This document shows, one piece after another, positions 36,131 to 48,285 of a stretch of 64,000 nt of DNA. The stretch comes from Massilia antarctica (GTDB taxonomy: Bacteria; Pseudomonadota; Gammaproteobacteria; Burkholderiales; Burkholderiaceae_D). The stretch covers positions 7,006,001-7,070,000 of the forward strand of contig NZ_CP065053.1 in assembly GCF_015689335.1 (NCBI RefSeq). Direction: 5' to 3'. The translations under genes and the position numbers were made by a program. The notes beneath the pieces were generated by a model, which saw only the letters and a list, made by a program, of their open reading frames with translations, searched no databases and was not told where the DNA came from. Every line of letters begins with the position of its first letter. Within the stretch, counting starts at the first letter, position 1.

Positions 36131-36424
36131 ATGATGAGCGACGCCTTATGCCCCTTGTGCGGCCGCCCTCTGGGCAAGGCCCACGTCGACCGCCATCATC
36201 TCATTCCCAAGACGTACAAGGGACGCGAGCAGTTCGACATTCACAAGATCTGCCACCAGAAAATCCATTCGACCTTCACCGAGCATGAACTGTTCAAGTC
36301 CTTCCATACCTGGGAGGCTTTGCGGGAGCACGACGATATTCGCGCGTTTATCGCCTGGGTCGCGAAAAAGGAGCCCGGGTATTTTTCGCGCAACGTGCGC
36401 TCGAATCAAAAGACGAAGCGATAG
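36131..36424 (+). CDS. Small HNH-type zinc protein
   Basis: This encodes 97 residues and is complete. The order CPLCGRPL, DRHHLIPKTYKG, then ICHQKIHSTF gives a Cys2 pair, the HH and the final Cys/His group of HNH nucleases. AGGAGG lies just upstream; either ATG at 36131 or 36134 could be used. Stand-alone HNH proteins of this size occur widely; some cut DNA, others may not. It follows the RDD gene by 29 bases. No toxin-antitoxin or restriction partner is seen. Confidence 0.75.
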   Translation: MMSDALCPLCGRPLGKAHVDRHHLIPKTYKGREQFDIHKICHQKIHSTFTEHELFKSFHTWEALREHDDIRAFIAWVAKKEPGYFSRNVRSNQKTKR

Positions 36425-36446
36425 GCGCGCACTTGCCGGCATACCG

Positions 36447-37177
36447 TCAGAAGCGCTCGTAGTCGTGCAGATAGCGCCACTGCCCTGGCGCCAGGCTGGC
36501 CATCGGCACGCGGCCGATGCGCAGGCGCTTGACGCTGACGATGCTCAGGCCCACCAGCCGGCACATGTGCATCAGCTGGCCGGGCTTGACGCCCTTGAGC
36601 GCGAAGCGCAGCCGCGTTTCGTTCTGCCAGCTGACCTTCATCGGTGCGATTTCCTTGCCGTTGAACGTGAGGCCGTGATTGAGCAGCGCCAGGCCGCCTT
36701 CACGGATAGTCCCTTTGACTTCGACCACGAATTCCTGCTCGACCCTCGCGCCTTCGTCGACCAGCTTGCGCGCCACGCGGAAGTCCTGGGTGAACACCAC
36801 CAGGCCGCTGGCCTTGGCCTCCAGGGGCGACGTCAAGGTCAGATTGGCCAGGTGGCGCTTGAGGAAGCGCTGCTTGCCGTGTTCCGCCACCAGCAGGTTC
36901 TCTTGCGTGAGCAGGTTGACGGCCGGTTCGGCGTCGGTGTCCGCCCCGGCGCTGTAGCCGGCCGGCTTGTGGAACAGGATGGTGACGGGTGCCAGTTCGA
37001 CCAGGGTAGCCTCGGGATGGATGACGACGTCCTGCTCGTCGGCCACGCGGGCGCCGGCCTCCTCGACGACGACGCCGTCAACCTTGATCCAGCCCCCGGC
37101 GATGTACTTGTCGGCTTCCGCGCGCGAGCACGGCATCATTTCGGAAACGCGCTTGGCGAGGCGGATGGTGGAATCAT

Positions 37178-37181
<4 letters not shown>
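36447..37181 (-). CDS. RluF-like S4-domain pseudouridine synthase with altered active site
   Basis: This encodes 244 residues. An N-terminal S4 RNA-binding domain (IRLAKRVSEMMPCSRAEADK) is followed by the RsuA/RluF-type catalytic domain (LFHKPAGYSAGAD, LKGVKPGQLMHMCRLVGL). In active enzymes the catalytic loop reads G-R-L-D-x-D-x-x-G-L; here the aligned stretch is TSPLEAKASGLVVFTQD, so the Asp is replaced by Glu and the Arg is lost. It may be an RNA-binding protein without isomerase activity. It overlaps the end of ltaE's coding partner by four bases (ATGA). Confidence 0.8.
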
Positions 37182-38211
<1,030 letters not shown>

Positions 38212-38215
<4 letters not shown>

Positions 38216-39108
38216 GTCGTCAATTCGGCTTCCGCTACATGTTGAGTGTAGAAACGCTCGCCCATTTCTTCCAGGCCGAGCGTGGCGAGGACTTCCTGCA
38301 AGCGGTCGGTGGGACGCTTGCGCGGCAGGTTCTTGTAGCTGGCGATGATCAGCTCATTTTTCATCGAATGCTCCCAGCCCACCAGCTCCGTCACGTTGAC
38401 CTGGTAACCGTGCGCTTCGAGCTGCAGGCAGCGCAGCACGTTGGTGACCTGGCTGCCGAATTCGCGCGTGTGCAGCGGGTGGCGCCAGATTTCGGTCAGC
38501 GCGCTCTTGCCCAGGTCCTTGCCCTTGTTCTTCTTGAGGACCGTGGCCACTTCGGCCTGGCAGCACGGCACCAGCACCATGAATTTGGCGCGCTTCTTGA
38601 GCGCGAAATCGATGGCGTCATCGGTCGCCGTGTTGCAGGCGTGGAGCGCGGTGACGATATCGATTTGGTCCGGCAGCTTGTCGGAGCGGGTCGATTCGGC
38701 CACCGACAGGTTCAGGAAGGACATGCCGGGAAAGCCCAGCTTGTGCGCCAGCGCGGTCGACTTTTGCACCAGTTCTTCGCGCGTTTCGATGCCGTAGATG
38801 CGCGAGCCATCGTCCAGGCCCTTGAAGAACAGGTCGTACAGGATGAAACCCAGGTAGGACTTGCCGGCGCCATGGTCGACCAGCGAAATGGCGGCGTGGT
38901 CCTGCTGGACTTCCTTGAGCAGCGGCTCGATGAACTGGTACAGGTGATACACCTGCTTGAGTTTGCGGCGGCTGTCCTGATTGAGTTTGCCGTCGCGCGT
39001 GAGGATGTGCAGTTCCTGCAGCAGCGCGATCGACTGGCCCGGACGGATTTCGGGCGCCAAGGTTTCAGCCGGCCTGGCCTTGTCGGCGGACGTGTCAGCG
39101 CGCTTCAT
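38212..39108 (-). CDS. SAM-dependent methyltransferase, METTL25/RRNAD1-like
   Basis: This encodes 298 residues. The S-adenosylmethionine site is seen in [18 protein letters not shown]. Later motifs [17 protein letters not shown] and [10 protein letters not shown] match the methyltransferase-32 group (METTL25/RRNAD1-like). The substrate in bacteria is unknown; related proteins act on RNA or on ribosomal components. It overlaps iscX by 14 bases and ltaE by four, sitting at the junction between the isc operon and the ltaE trio, and may be read through from isc. Confidence 0.78.
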
Positions 39109-39289
39109 CGATCCACGCCATCTGAATCGCTTCCAGTACCTTCTCGCCGCCGCGGGTGCGGTCGTCGTCGAAGCCGTCGAGTTCAACTACCCAGTTGTGC
39201 AGGTCGACGAAACGCACGGTGGCCGGATCGACCTCGGGGTGTTTGTCGAACAGCGCCTCGGCGATGGCCGTGATGTCGCTCCATTTCAT
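39095..39289 (-). CDS. iscX: Fe-S cluster assembly protein IscX
   Basis: This encodes 64 residues. The family motif MKWSDITAIAEALFDKHPEV and the acidic iron-binding face (FVDLHNWVVELDGFDDD) are present. IscX tunes IscS activity and may donate or sense iron. It is the last isc gene, 13 bases after fdx, as in enteric operons. Its end overlaps the start of the following methyltransferase gene. Confidence 0.95.
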   Translation of the reverse strand: MKWSDITAIAEALFDKHPEVDPATVRFVDLHNWVVELDGFDDDRTRGGEKVLEAIQMAWIDEAR

Positions 39290-39302
39290 GGCGCTCTCCT
39301 GA

Positions 39303-39644
39303 TCAATGGTTCTTTTCGGCCGCGTGATTGATCGTGTACTTCGGAATCTCGACCACCAGGTCTTCGGTTCCCACGATCGCCTGGCACGACAGGCGCGATA
39401 CGGGCTCCAGGCCCCACGCGCGGTCGAGCAGGTCTTCTTCTTTTTCCTCGGGCTCGTTGAGCGAGGCGTAGCCTTCGCGCACCAGCACGTGGCAGGTGGT
39501 GCAGGCGCACACGCGGTCGCAGGCGTGCTCGATTTCGATATCGTTTTCGAGCATGACGTCGCACACCGACTTGCCGGCGGGCGCCTCGATGACGGCGCCT
39601 TCAGGGCAGAAAACGGGATGGGGAAGGAATACGATTTGTGGCAC
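39303..39644 (-). CDS. fdx: ISC-system [2Fe-2S] ferredoxin
   Basis: This encodes 113 residues. The cluster ligands lie in ACDRVCACTTCHVLV (Cys x5 Cys x2 Cys in the order of isc ferredoxins), with a fourth in LSCQAIVG. It supplies electrons for cluster formation on IscU. It is 36 bases after hscA and in the same operon. Its length and the C-terminal AAEKNH match adrenodoxin-type isc ferredoxins. Confidence 0.96.
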   Translation of the reverse strand: MPQIVFLPHPVFCPEGAVIEAPAGKSVCDVMLENDIEIEHACDRVCACTTCHVLVREGYASLNEPEEKEEDLLDRAWGLEPVSRLSCQAIVGTEDLVVEIPKYTINHAAEKNH

Positions 39645-39680
39645 GGTGATTGTCCTGGTAGCGTTGCTTAAGTTTCTTGC

Positions 39681-41570
<1,890 letters not shown>

Positions 41571-41643
41571 GTGATTACCGATTTCTTTTTATACGCGAGT
41601 GCCCGCGTCGCGGGCACGCCTGGCGCAAGCGTCCAAGCTGTTC

Positions 41644-42159
41644 TTATTGTTCGAGCGCGTCGAATGCGAAGCTGAGTTCTTCACCAAATTTTTCCAGAAA
41701 CATCAGCGCCCTCACCCCTTGCGCCGCTCGCTCGTAATCACCCGCATCGAGCTGTTCGCCGATCTGGACCAGGCGCGAGGTGCGCTCCAGCTTGACCTGC
41801 TCGTCGAGCGCTTCGAGCGCGTCCAGATCCTTGGCCGCACGCGCGTCGCCGAGCGAATCGCGCCACTCCATCTGCTGCATCAGGAATGCCATCGGCATGG
41901 CCGTGTTGGACTCGGTTTGCAGGTCGACGCCGTTCTGCTCGCACAAATACTGCGCGCGCTTTTGCGGGTTTTTCAGGGTCTGGTAGGCTTCGTTGGCGCG
42001 CGTCGCCCACTGCATGGCGACCCGTTTTTCGGCGTCGGTTGCATTGACGAAGCGGTCGGGATGCACCTGCCCCTGGACGTCGCGGTAAGCCGTATCGAGG
42101 GCGCCCATATCGAGCGAGAAACGGGGCGGCAGGTTGAAGAGATCGAAGTGATTCTGCAT
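41644..42159 (-). CDS. hscB: J-domain co-chaperone HscB
   Basis: This encodes 171 residues. The J domain (1-75) has the required HPD in QVHPDRFVNATD and the NEAYQTLKNPQKRAQYL helix. The C-terminal domain binds IscU. HscB stimulates the HscA ATPase and delivers IscU. The start at 42159 gives MQNHFDLFNLP, as in known HscB proteins. Confidence 0.96.
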   Translation of the reverse strand: MQNHFDLFNLPPRFSLDMGALDTAYRDVQGQVHPDRFVNATDAEKRVAMQWATRANEAYQTLKNPQKRAQYLCEQNGVDLQTESNTAMPMAFLMQQMEWRDSLGDARAAKDLDALEALDEQVKLERTSRLVQIGEQLDAGDYERAAQGVRALMFLEKFGEELSFAFDALEQ

Positions 42160-42181
42160 GGGTGCGGCTATCCGACCGAGG

Positions 42182-42505
42182 TCAGATGCGGAAGCTTTCG
42201 CCGCAACCGCACTCATCCTTGACGTGCGGATTGTTGAAGCGGAAGCCTTCGTTCAAGCCCTCGCGCGTGAAGTCGAGCTCGGTGCCATCGATGTACGGCA
42301 AGCTTTTCGGGTCGACAAAGACCTTCACGCCGTGCGACTCGAAGACATTGTCCTCGGCCGCCGCTTCATCGACATATTCGAGCTTGTAGGCCAGGCCCGA
42401 GCAGCCCGTGGTGCGCACGCCAAAACGCAAGCCGACACCCTTGCCGCGACGTTCGATGTAGCGGTTGATGTGCTTGGCTGCTTTTTCGGTCAGTGTGATT
42501 GCCAT
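42182..42505 (-). CDS. iscA: A-type Fe-S carrier IscA
   Basis: This encodes 107 residues, the normal length. The three cluster-binding Cys are in TTGCSGLAY and DECGCGESF. IscA passes clusters or iron to targets, mainly [4Fe-4S] proteins. It lies 34 bases after iscU and 22 bases before hscB. Confidence 0.97.
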   Translation of the reverse strand: MAITLTEKAAKHINRYIERRGKGVGLRFGVRTTGCSGLAYKLEYVDEAAAEDNVFESHGVKVFVDPKSLPYIDGTELDFTREGLNEGFRFNNPHVKDECGCGESFRI

Positions 42506-42539
42506 GTTTCCCTCCGCGAGTACAACGCTTATATCAACT

Positions 42540-42929
42540 TCAGGCAACAGCCGGATGCTTGGTCTTGTAGTCCAGTACGGCCGCCTTGATCGCGTCTTCC
42601 GCCAGGATCGAGCAGTGAATCTTGACCGGTGGCAGTGCCAGTTCTTCGGCGATCTGGGTATTCTTGATCGACAGCGCCTGGTCCAGGGTCTTGCCCTTGA
42701 CCCATTCGGTCACCAGCGACGACGAGGCAATCGCCGAGCCGCAGCCGTAGGTCTTGAACTTCGCATCTTCGATCAGGCCATCGGCGCCGACCTTGATCTG
42801 CAGCTTCATCACGTCGCCGCAGGCCGGCGCGCCGACCATGCCGGTGCCGATGGTGTCGTCGCCCTTGTCGAAGGCGCCGACGTTACGTGGATTTTCGTAG
42901 TGGTCCAACACTTTGTCCGAGTATGCCAT
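42540..42929 (-). CDS. iscU: Fe-S cluster scaffold IscU
   Basis: This encodes 129 residues. The scaffold Cys residues are in [23 protein letters not shown] and [11 protein letters not shown]. The chaperone-recognition motif LPPVK is present near residue 99. IscU assembles clusters with sulfur from IscS. It starts 27 bases after iscS. Confidence 0.98.
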   Translation of the reverse strand: MAYSDKVLDHYENPRNVGAFDKGDDTIGTGMVGAPACGDVMKLQIKVGADGLIEDAKFKTYGCGSAIASSSLVTEWVKGKTLDQALSIKNTQIAEELALPPVKIHCSILAEDAIKAAVLDYKTKHPAVA

Positions 42930-42956
42930 GGTAAAACTCCTGAATAGTCAATACGG

Positions 42957-44216
42957 TTAGTGGGCTGCCCATTGGATCGAACTGATGTCGATGCCTTCTT
43001 TGAACATATCCCACAGCGGCGACAGTTCGCGCAGCTTGTGGACTTTCGACTTGAGCAGGTCCACTGCGAAGTCGATGTCGGCTTCGGTCGAAAAACGGCC
43101 GATGGTAAAGCGGATCGAGCTGTGCGCCAGCTCATCGCTGCGGCCCAGGGCGCGCAGCACATACGATGGCTCCAGGCTGGCCGAGGTACAGGCCGAACCG
43201 GACGACACGGCGATATCCTTGATCGCCATGATCAGCGACTCGCCCTCGACGTAATTGAAGCTCACGTTCAGGTTGTGCGGCACGCGGTGTTCCATGTCGC
43301 CATTGATATAGACTTCCTCGATCTCTTGCAAGCCCTTGGCCAGACGGTCGCGCAGCGCGGTGATGCGGACGATTTCGCTGTCCATCTCTTCCTTGGCGAT
43401 GCGGAAGGCTTCGCCCATGCCGGCAATCTGATGGGTCGCCAGGGTGCCCGAGCGCAAGCCGCGCTCGTGACCGCCGCCATGCATCTGCGCTTCGAGGCGC
43501 ACGCGCGGCTTGCGGCGCACGTACAGGGCGCCGATCCCTTTCGGACCGTAGGTCTTGTGCGCGGTGAAGGTCATCAGGTCGACCTTGCTGTTGGCCAGGT
43601 CGATATGCACCTTGCCGGTCGCCTGGGCGGCGTCGCAATGGAAAATGATGCCTTTCGAACGGCACAGCGCGGCCAGCTCTTCGATCGGCTGGATCACGCC
43701 GATTTCGTTGTTGACCAGCATGACCGACACCAGGATCGTGTCCGGACGGATCGCCGCTTCGAGCTGGGCGACCGTGATCAGGCCGTTATCCTGGGGGTCG
43801 AGGTAGGTGGCGTCGAAACCGACCCGTTCGAGTTCGCGCACGGTGTCGAGCACGGCTTTATGCTCGGTCTTGACGGTGATGATGTGCTTGCCCTTGGTCT
43901 TGTAGAACTGGGCCGCGCCCTTGAGCGCGAGGTTGTTGCTTTCGGTCGCGCCGGAGGTCCAGATGATTTCGCGCGGATCGGCGCCGACCAGGGCGGCCAC
44001 GTGGGCGCGCGCTTCCTCGACTGCCGCTTCGGCGGTCCAGCCGTACATGTGGCTGCGCGATGCCGGATTGCCGAACTGCTCGCGCAGGTAAGGAATCATC
44101 TTGTCCGCGACCCGCGGATCGATCGGCGTCGTCGCCGAATAATCCATGTAGATCGGGAAATGCGGGGCAGTCACGAAAGTCTGCTCGAGGTTTTTGTCCA
44201 AAGGCGCGTTCATCAA
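42957..44216 (-). CDS. iscS: Cysteine desulfurase IscS
   Basis: This encodes 419 residues (IscS is usually about 405; the N-terminus here carries a short extra leader, [14 protein letters not shown]). The PLP lysine is in [17 protein letters not shown] and the persulfide-forming Cys in [13 protein letters not shown]. It takes sulfur from cysteine for Fe-S clusters and tRNA thiolation. It follows iscR by 16 bases. Confidence 0.97.
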   Translation of the reverse strand: MMNAPLDKNLEQTFVTAPHFPIYMDYSATTPIDPRVADKMIPYLREQFGNPASRSHMYGWTAEAAVEEARAHVAALVGADPREIIWTSGATESNNLALKGAAQFYKTKGKHIITVKTEHKAVLDTVRELERVGFDATYLDPQDNGLITVAQLEAAIRPDTILVSVMLVNNEIGVIQPIEELAALCRSKGIIFHCDAAQATGKVHIDLANSKVDLMTFTAHKTYGPKGIGALYVRRKPRVRLEAQMHGGGHERGLRSGTLATHQIAGMGEAFRIAKEEMDSEIVRITALRDRLAKGLQEIEEVYINGDMEHRVPHNLNVSFNYVEGESLIMAIKDIAVSSGSACTSASLEPSYVLRALGRSDELAHSSIRFTIGRFSTEADIDFAVDLLKSKVHKLRELSPLWDMFKEGIDISSIQWAAH

Positions 44217-44232
44217 ATCACTCCAATATGCT

Positions 44233-44712
44233 TCAATTTTGTCCGGCGGCGTGCGGGCGGTGTACGTGCACGACGTTTTGTTCAGAATTCTTTTGTTTCT
44301 GCTGGTCGACCAGATCTTGCAGCGACACTGAATCGAGATAGTCGACCATTTTTTCGTTCAGGGTGGCCCACAGCTCGTGGGTCATGCAGCGGGTGCCGGT
44401 GGCCGCATCGGCGCCATGGCAATTTTCCTTGCCGCCGCACTGGGTCGCGTCGAGCGGCTCATCGACCGCGATGATGATATCGGCCACGGTCACCTTGTCG
44501 GCGCGGCGCGCCAGACTATAGCCGCCGCCGGGGCCGCGGATCGACTCGACGATTTCATGGCGGCGCAGCTTGCCGAACAATTGCTCCAGATACGAGAGCG
44601 AAATGGCCTGGCGCTGGCTGATGCCCGACAGCGTGACAGGACCCTTGCCCTGTCGCAGGGCAAGATCGATCATCGCAGTTACAGCAAAACGGCCTTTTGT
44701 GGTCAGACGCAT
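44233..44712 (-). CDS. iscR: Fe-S-sensing repressor IscR
   Basis: This encodes 159 residues of the Rrf2 family. The winged helix starts [19 protein letters not shown]. The [2Fe-2S] ligands are the three Cys in [19 protein letters not shown], with the spacing of enteric IscR. With a cluster it represses the isc operon; without it, it binds a second set of targets. The start at 44712 matches IscR. The first gene of the operon; an operator lies about 80 bases upstream. Confidence 0.96.
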   Translation of the reverse strand: MRLTTKGRFAVTAMIDLALRQGKGPVTLSGISQRQAISLSYLEQLFGKLRRHEIVESIRGPGGGYSLARRADKVTVADIIIAVDEPLDATQCGGKENCHGADAATGTRCMTHELWATLNEKMVDYLDSVSLQDLVDQQKQKNSEQNVVHVHRPHAAGQN

Positions 44713-44790
44713 CACAATCCCGGGTACGGTGGTAAAATATTGCCTCAATTCAATCAACAAGGTCGATGCATCCTGCCATCAATGACCGTA

Positions 44791-44815
44791 TTAGTTGATC
44801 GAATTAGTCAAGTAT
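44791..44815 (-). promoter_or_regulatory. IscR type 1 operator
   Basis: On the minus strand the site begins ATACTTGACTAATTCGATC and continues AACTAA, matching the 25-base type 1 IscR consensus (ATASYYGACTRWWWYAGTCRRSTAT) at all but a few positions. It lies about 80-100 bases before the iscR start, where it would overlap the promoter and give autorepression. Confidence 0.8.
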
Positions 44816-44822
44816 ATCAAAG

Positions 44823-44855
44823 ACGGGGCATCTTGTCTTGGGACGCCCCGTTTTC
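44823..44855 (-). terminator. Possible terminator after UDG-like gene
   Basis: The 7-bp perfect stem ACGGGGC / GCCCCGT (44823-44829, 44845-44851) lies about 175 bases past the stop of the UDG-like gene. On the minus strand the tail is CTTTGATA, on the plus strand TTTCC. It may separate that transcript from the isc promoter. Confidence 0.4.
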
Positions 44856-45026
44856 CCCCAACGGCTGCCAGGCCGGACTTCGGGGCACGAGCCCGGCATT
44901 GCACCGGGCAAGGAAGGCATCCACTCATCCACCATGCATGGACTGATGCCACGGCGTGTCGATGATCGCCCTTGCCGCCCTCTGCCGTCTGGTGGCTTAT
45001 TCGCCAGCGCGATGAAACCCGGCAGG

Positions 45027-45803
45027 TCAAAGACCAGCGGCGCGCAACAAGTGCATCGGCCCGAACAGGGCTTGCATGCCGGCATGCCGGATGAATGACA
45101 AATTATACGGATGCTCGGAGCTCAGCTGCGGAAAATTCTTAGTTTCTGGCAATTTTTGTAATTGTTCCGCAATTTTCCCCCATAACACCAGGGTGGGAGC
45201 CTGGTCCCGGGCAGCCAGGGCCGCCATCACCGTTTGCAGGAAGGGCAGCCAGGCGCGCGCATCGATCACCGGTGCCACATGGGAACGGAACACCAGCGAG
45301 GCATTGAGCAGCAAAAACCCGTGCCGAGTCAGGTTGTGCTGCAACTCGGCCAGGGTCTGGATGCTGCCGTTGCCCGCTGCGGCGGCCGCGACCGGCGCCA
45401 AGGCGGCGCCGCCGGTGTCGCCCGCTTGCAACTGCCCATCGGCCACCAGCAGCATTTTCATGAAATTGCGCAAGGATGTCGCCTTGTTGACCGGCTTGGA
45501 CAGCCCGCTCTCGCACCACAACTTGCCGACCGCCCCATCCATGAAGCAGACGCCGGTGGCGCTCTCGGCGCGCGGGTATGGCCCCTCGCCCACCAGCACA
45601 TAGCGGACCTGGTCGAGCGGCAAGGCAAAGGCGGCGAACAGGCGCTGTTCCGTGGGCAGGTAAGTATCGGCGGCCAGGGTCGGCAGGTACAGGGGCTCGG
45701 CGCGCATGACCGCTTCCAATCCCTGGCGCAGGATCGGCTGCCAGGACGGGTCGGCACGCGACACGGCGTCGAGAATGGCGGGAGGAATGGGTTGGACGGA
45801 CAT
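45027..45803 (-). CDS. Uracil-DNA glycosylase-like protein with altered active site
   Basis: This encodes 258 residues with the UDG fold markers in the right order: VLVGEGPYPRAESATGVCF (about 70-88), FLLLNASLVF (about 160), PTLVLWGKIAEQL, and SEHPYNLSFIRHAGM near the end. In active family 1 enzymes the first motif is GQDPYHG; here the Gln, the catalytic Asp and the His are Glu, Gly and Pro. The final HPS motif is HPY. It may have lost glycosylase activity or act on another base. It is a single gene, divergent from the CBS protein gene. Confidence 0.65.
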   Translation of the reverse strand: MSVQPIPPAILDAVSRADPSWQPILRQGLEAVMRAEPLYLPTLAADTYLPTEQRLFAAFALPLDQVRYVLVGEGPYPRAESATGVCFMDGAVGKLWCESGLSKPVNKATSLRNFMKMLLVADGQLQAGDTGGAALAPVAAAAAGNGSIQTLAELQHNLTRHGFLLLNASLVFRSHVAPVIDARAWLPFLQTVMAALAARDQAPTLVLWGKIAEQLQKLPETKNFPQLSSEHPYNLSFIRHAGMQALFGPMHLLRAAGL

Positions 45804-45975
45804 CGGAGCCTGCCGGTAAAAAAGGGAGGATTGTAGCCGACCGGGCTTGCTCGCAGCACGCCGGATGATGCAATTTCAACCACGCGGCCCGTTTTTGGGA
45901 AAACGTGCATGATGCTGCCAACCCGATTGGGATGATGTAGTAACAACTAAACTATTCAGCTTTGGAGATTCATAT

Positions 45976-46416
45976 ATGCAAACCATTCAAAATGTCATGA
46001 CCCGCGATGTGCAACGCGTTTCGCCGGAAGACAGCGTTCACCGCGCAGCCCAGATCATGAAAGAATTCAATATCGGCTCCGTTCCCGTCGTTGACGGCGA
46101 CAAGCTGGTCGGCATGATCACCGACCGCGACATCACCGTGCGCTCCACCGCTGCCGGCAAGGCGCCGGAAAGCCACCGCGTCGGCGACGTGATGAGCACC
46201 GAAGTGCGCACCTGCTTCGCGACCCAGCCGGTCGATGAAGTACTGGCCCAGATGGGCGACGTGCAGATCCGCCGCGTGCCGGTCGTGGACCAGCAATCGC
46301 ATTCGCTGGTCGGCATCGTGTCGCTGGGCGACATGGCAACCAAGCAAACCACTGGCGTCGGCGAGGCCTTGCAGGAAATTTCGTCGCCAACCGACGGTGC
46401 CGCAAAAGCGAAATAA
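45976..46416 (+). CDS. Two-CBS-domain protein
   Basis: This encodes 146 residues. Two CBS modules cover about 8-60 (VSPEDSVHRAAQIMKEFNIG and VGMITDRDIT) and 74-130 (TCFATQPVDEVLAQMGDVQI and VGIVSLGDMA). Paired CBS modules form a cleft that binds adenine nucleotides and signals energy or redox state to a partner. No effector domain is attached, so it acts with another protein. GGAG lies just before the ATG. A GC-rich hairpin (46435-46461) follows the stop. Confidence 0.92.
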   Translation: MQTIQNVMTRDVQRVSPEDSVHRAAQIMKEFNIGSVPVVDGDKLVGMITDRDITVRSTAAGKAPESHRVGDVMSTEVRTCFATQPVDEVLAQMGDVQIRRVPVVDQQSHSLVGIVSLGDMATKQTTGVGEALQEISSPTDGAAKAK

Positions 46417-46585
46417 ACACTGCGGAAGATCGCCGCAGGCGGGGCCATCCGCCTCGCCTGCAACCATGCGGGGGGCCACGCCGGGCCTATAGCAAAGCCT
46501 GCCATCTCGGCGCCGCAAACCCATTGCGGGCCGTCAGGGCGCAATCAGACCCATCGCTTCGCGCCTGCCAACCCCTTCCAGATCA

Positions 46586-47173
46586 TCAAGCCGCACTGCG
46601 CCCCATCGCTTCGAGTGCGCCAACCCATTTGTCCACCGCCTGCCGTTCCGGATCGCCAACCATGCCGATCAAGGTAGCGCGCACGGGCGCCACACCGACA
46701 AACCCTAATATATTGCGCTTGAGCGACTTGATGCTGTGCGCCCGGAAATACCAGCGATACAACAGCGCCGGCATGCCCATCGTGACCACCACCCGCGCCG
46801 AGCGCCCGGACAAGCCCTTTTTGGCGAGGGGATGCATGCGGTCGTCCGGAAAGGCAAACCCCGGCCGCGCCACCTGCTCCAGGAAGCCTTTGAGCAGGGC
46901 CGGCATGTCCCCCAGCCAGAGCGGGAAGAAAAACACCATGTGCTGGGCCCAGCGGATATCTTCCTGCGCCTGCTGCAAGCCGGGTGGCAACGGGCCGCGC
47001 TCCCATTCGTCCTGGCTGCGCAGGATGGGAAAGTCGAGCGCGGCGACCTGCGTTTGCCGCACATCGTGCCCCGCCTTTGCCGCGCCAGCCCGGTACGCAG
47101 CCGCAAGCGCGTGGCACAAGTGTCCCTGTGCGGCGTCAGGATGGCCCTGGATTAACAAAATGCGCTTATGCAT
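46586..47173 (-). CDS. Flavodoxin-fold NAD(P)H oxidoreductase
   Basis: This encodes 195 residues of the NQO1/KefF/MdaB group. The FMN-binding start is RILLIQGHPDAAQGHLCHAL, and the typical middle motif is HMVFFFPLWLGDMPALLKGF. Such enzymes reduce quinones with two electrons or regulate KefC-type potassium channels. No kef gene is adjacent. It is a single gene in the minus direction. Confidence 0.88.
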   Translation of the reverse strand: MHKRILLIQGHPDAAQGHLCHALAAAYRAGAAKAGHDVRQTQVAALDFPILRSQDEWERGPLPPGLQQAQEDIRWAQHMVFFFPLWLGDMPALLKGFLEQVARPGFAFPDDRMHPLAKKGLSGRSARVVVTMGMPALLYRWYFRAHSIKSLKRNILGFVGVAPVRATLIGMVGDPERQAVDKWVGALEAMGRSAA

Positions 47174-47389
47174 GGCATGCCTTCCGACACAATCGCAGCC
47201 TCATACGTTCCCCTCAGCACGGCGAGCGCAGATGGCTTACCTGTTTATATGACAGGCCAGCGCCGGCATGGTTCCCCGCTTTGATATGGTATTGCGCATG
47301 GGTCTGCTCCTGTTTTGTGCGTACCAGGGCGGCTATGCTCAGGGGAATCGGGGCGTGTGCCCTGCCGGATAGATCGAAAGAGGAACAGC

Positions 47390-47602
47390 ATGTCTGACAA
47401 GAATCGCGCTCAAGGCGCGCAACGATCGTTTTTTTCGACATTGGCGGCGATCGCCTGGTCGTTCGTCGGCCTGCGCCGCAAATCCGACTTCGACCGCGAC
47501 GTCACGGCCCTCAATCCCATTGACGTGATCATGGCCGGGCTGATCGGCGTGGCGGTGCTGATCGCCACCCTGCTCGGCGTGGTGGCTTTCGCGACCCGCT
47601 GA
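47390..47602 (+). CDS. DUF2970 small membrane protein
   Basis: This encodes 70 residues from the ATG at 47390 (AGGAA nine bases upstream). The family signature is FFSTLAAIAWSFVGLRRKSD, followed by HP-like NPIDVIMAGLIGVAVLIATL, one membrane helix. Common in betaproteobacteria and of unknown role. It converges on maiA. Confidence 0.85.
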   Translation: MSDKNRAQGAQRSFFSTLAAIAWSFVGLRRKSDFDRDVTALNPIDVIMAGLIGVAVLIATLLGVVAFATR

Positions 47603-47607
47603 GGGCC

Positions 47608-47624
47608 TGCTCCATGGAGGAGCA
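47608..47624. terminator. Small hairpin between convergent genes
   Basis: The stem TGCTCC / GGAGCA with the loop ATGGA lies between the DUF2970 stop and the maiA stop. It has no T-run on either strand. It may contribute to ending both transcripts, but support is modest. Confidence 0.35.
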
Positions 47625-47640
47625 AGCTTCGGGCACGCGC

Positions 47641-48285
47641 TTATTCGGCGTCGGGCTGGCGCGATGGATGCGCCTCGGCAAAGGCCGGCAGCGCGGCGCA
47701 TACGGCGTCGATACGGGCAATGGTCGGATACGGCGCCAGGTCCACATGAAAGCGGCGCGCATTGAACACCTGCGGCACCAGGCAGCAGTCCGCCATGGTC
47801 GGCATGTCGCCGTGACAGAAGCGGCCTGTGTCGGGCGAATGCGCGAGGTGCGCTTCCAGGGCGGCCATTCCTTCGCGCAACCAGTGCACATACCATGCGG
47901 TCTTGGCCTCTTCCGACAAACCGACCTCATCCACCAGATGGCGCAGCACGCGCAGATTGGTCAGCGGATGGGTATCGCAGGCCACCATCAGCGCCAAGGA
48001 GCGCACCCGTGCCCGTCCGAGCGCATCGCGCGGCAGCAAGGCTACCTGCGGATGCACCTCTTCCAGGTATTCGAGGATCGCAATCGACTGCGTCAAGGTG
48101 GCGCCCTTGTCCTGCAAGCTGGGCACCAGGGCGCTGGGGTTGATGGCCAGATACTCGGGCGCCAGCTGCTCGCCGCCATTGCGCAGCAGATGCACGGGCA
48201 CGGATTCGTAGCCCACCCCCTTCAGGTTGAGCCCGATGCGCACCCGGTACGCGGCGGAACTGCGGAAATAGGTGTACAGCTTCAT
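47641..48285 (-). CDS. maiA: Maleylacetoacetate isomerase (zeta-class GST)
   Basis: This encodes 214 residues. The GST fold has the zeta-class start MKLYTYFRSSAAYRVRIGLN with the catalytic SSAAYRVRI. The helical domain has CHGDMPTMADCCLVPQV. It turns maleylacetoacetate (or maleylpyruvate) into the fumaryl isomer using glutathione, the step before FAH in tyrosine/homogentisate or gentisate breakdown. Its ATG overlaps the fahA stop, so the two enzymes are made together. Confidence 0.92.
   Translation of the reverse strand: MKLYTYFRSSAAYRVRIGLNLKGVGYESVPVHLLRNGGEQLAPEYLAINPSALVPSLQDKGATLTQSIAILEYLEEVHPQVALLPRDALGRARVRSLALMVACDTHPLTNLRVLRHLVDEVGLSEEAKTAWYVHWLREGMAALEAHLAHSPDTGRFCHGDMPTMADCCLVPQVFNARRFHVDLAPYPTIARIDAVCAALPAFAEAHPSRQPDAE

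Larger units (their letters stand above)
44713..45026. other. isc promoter region and end of UDG-like gene
   Basis: This 314-base gap holds the isc control region close to iscR (operator given separately) and a terminator-like hairpin toward the UDG-like gene. No other gene is supported; small open frames here lack ribosome sites or domains. Confidence 0.5.
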
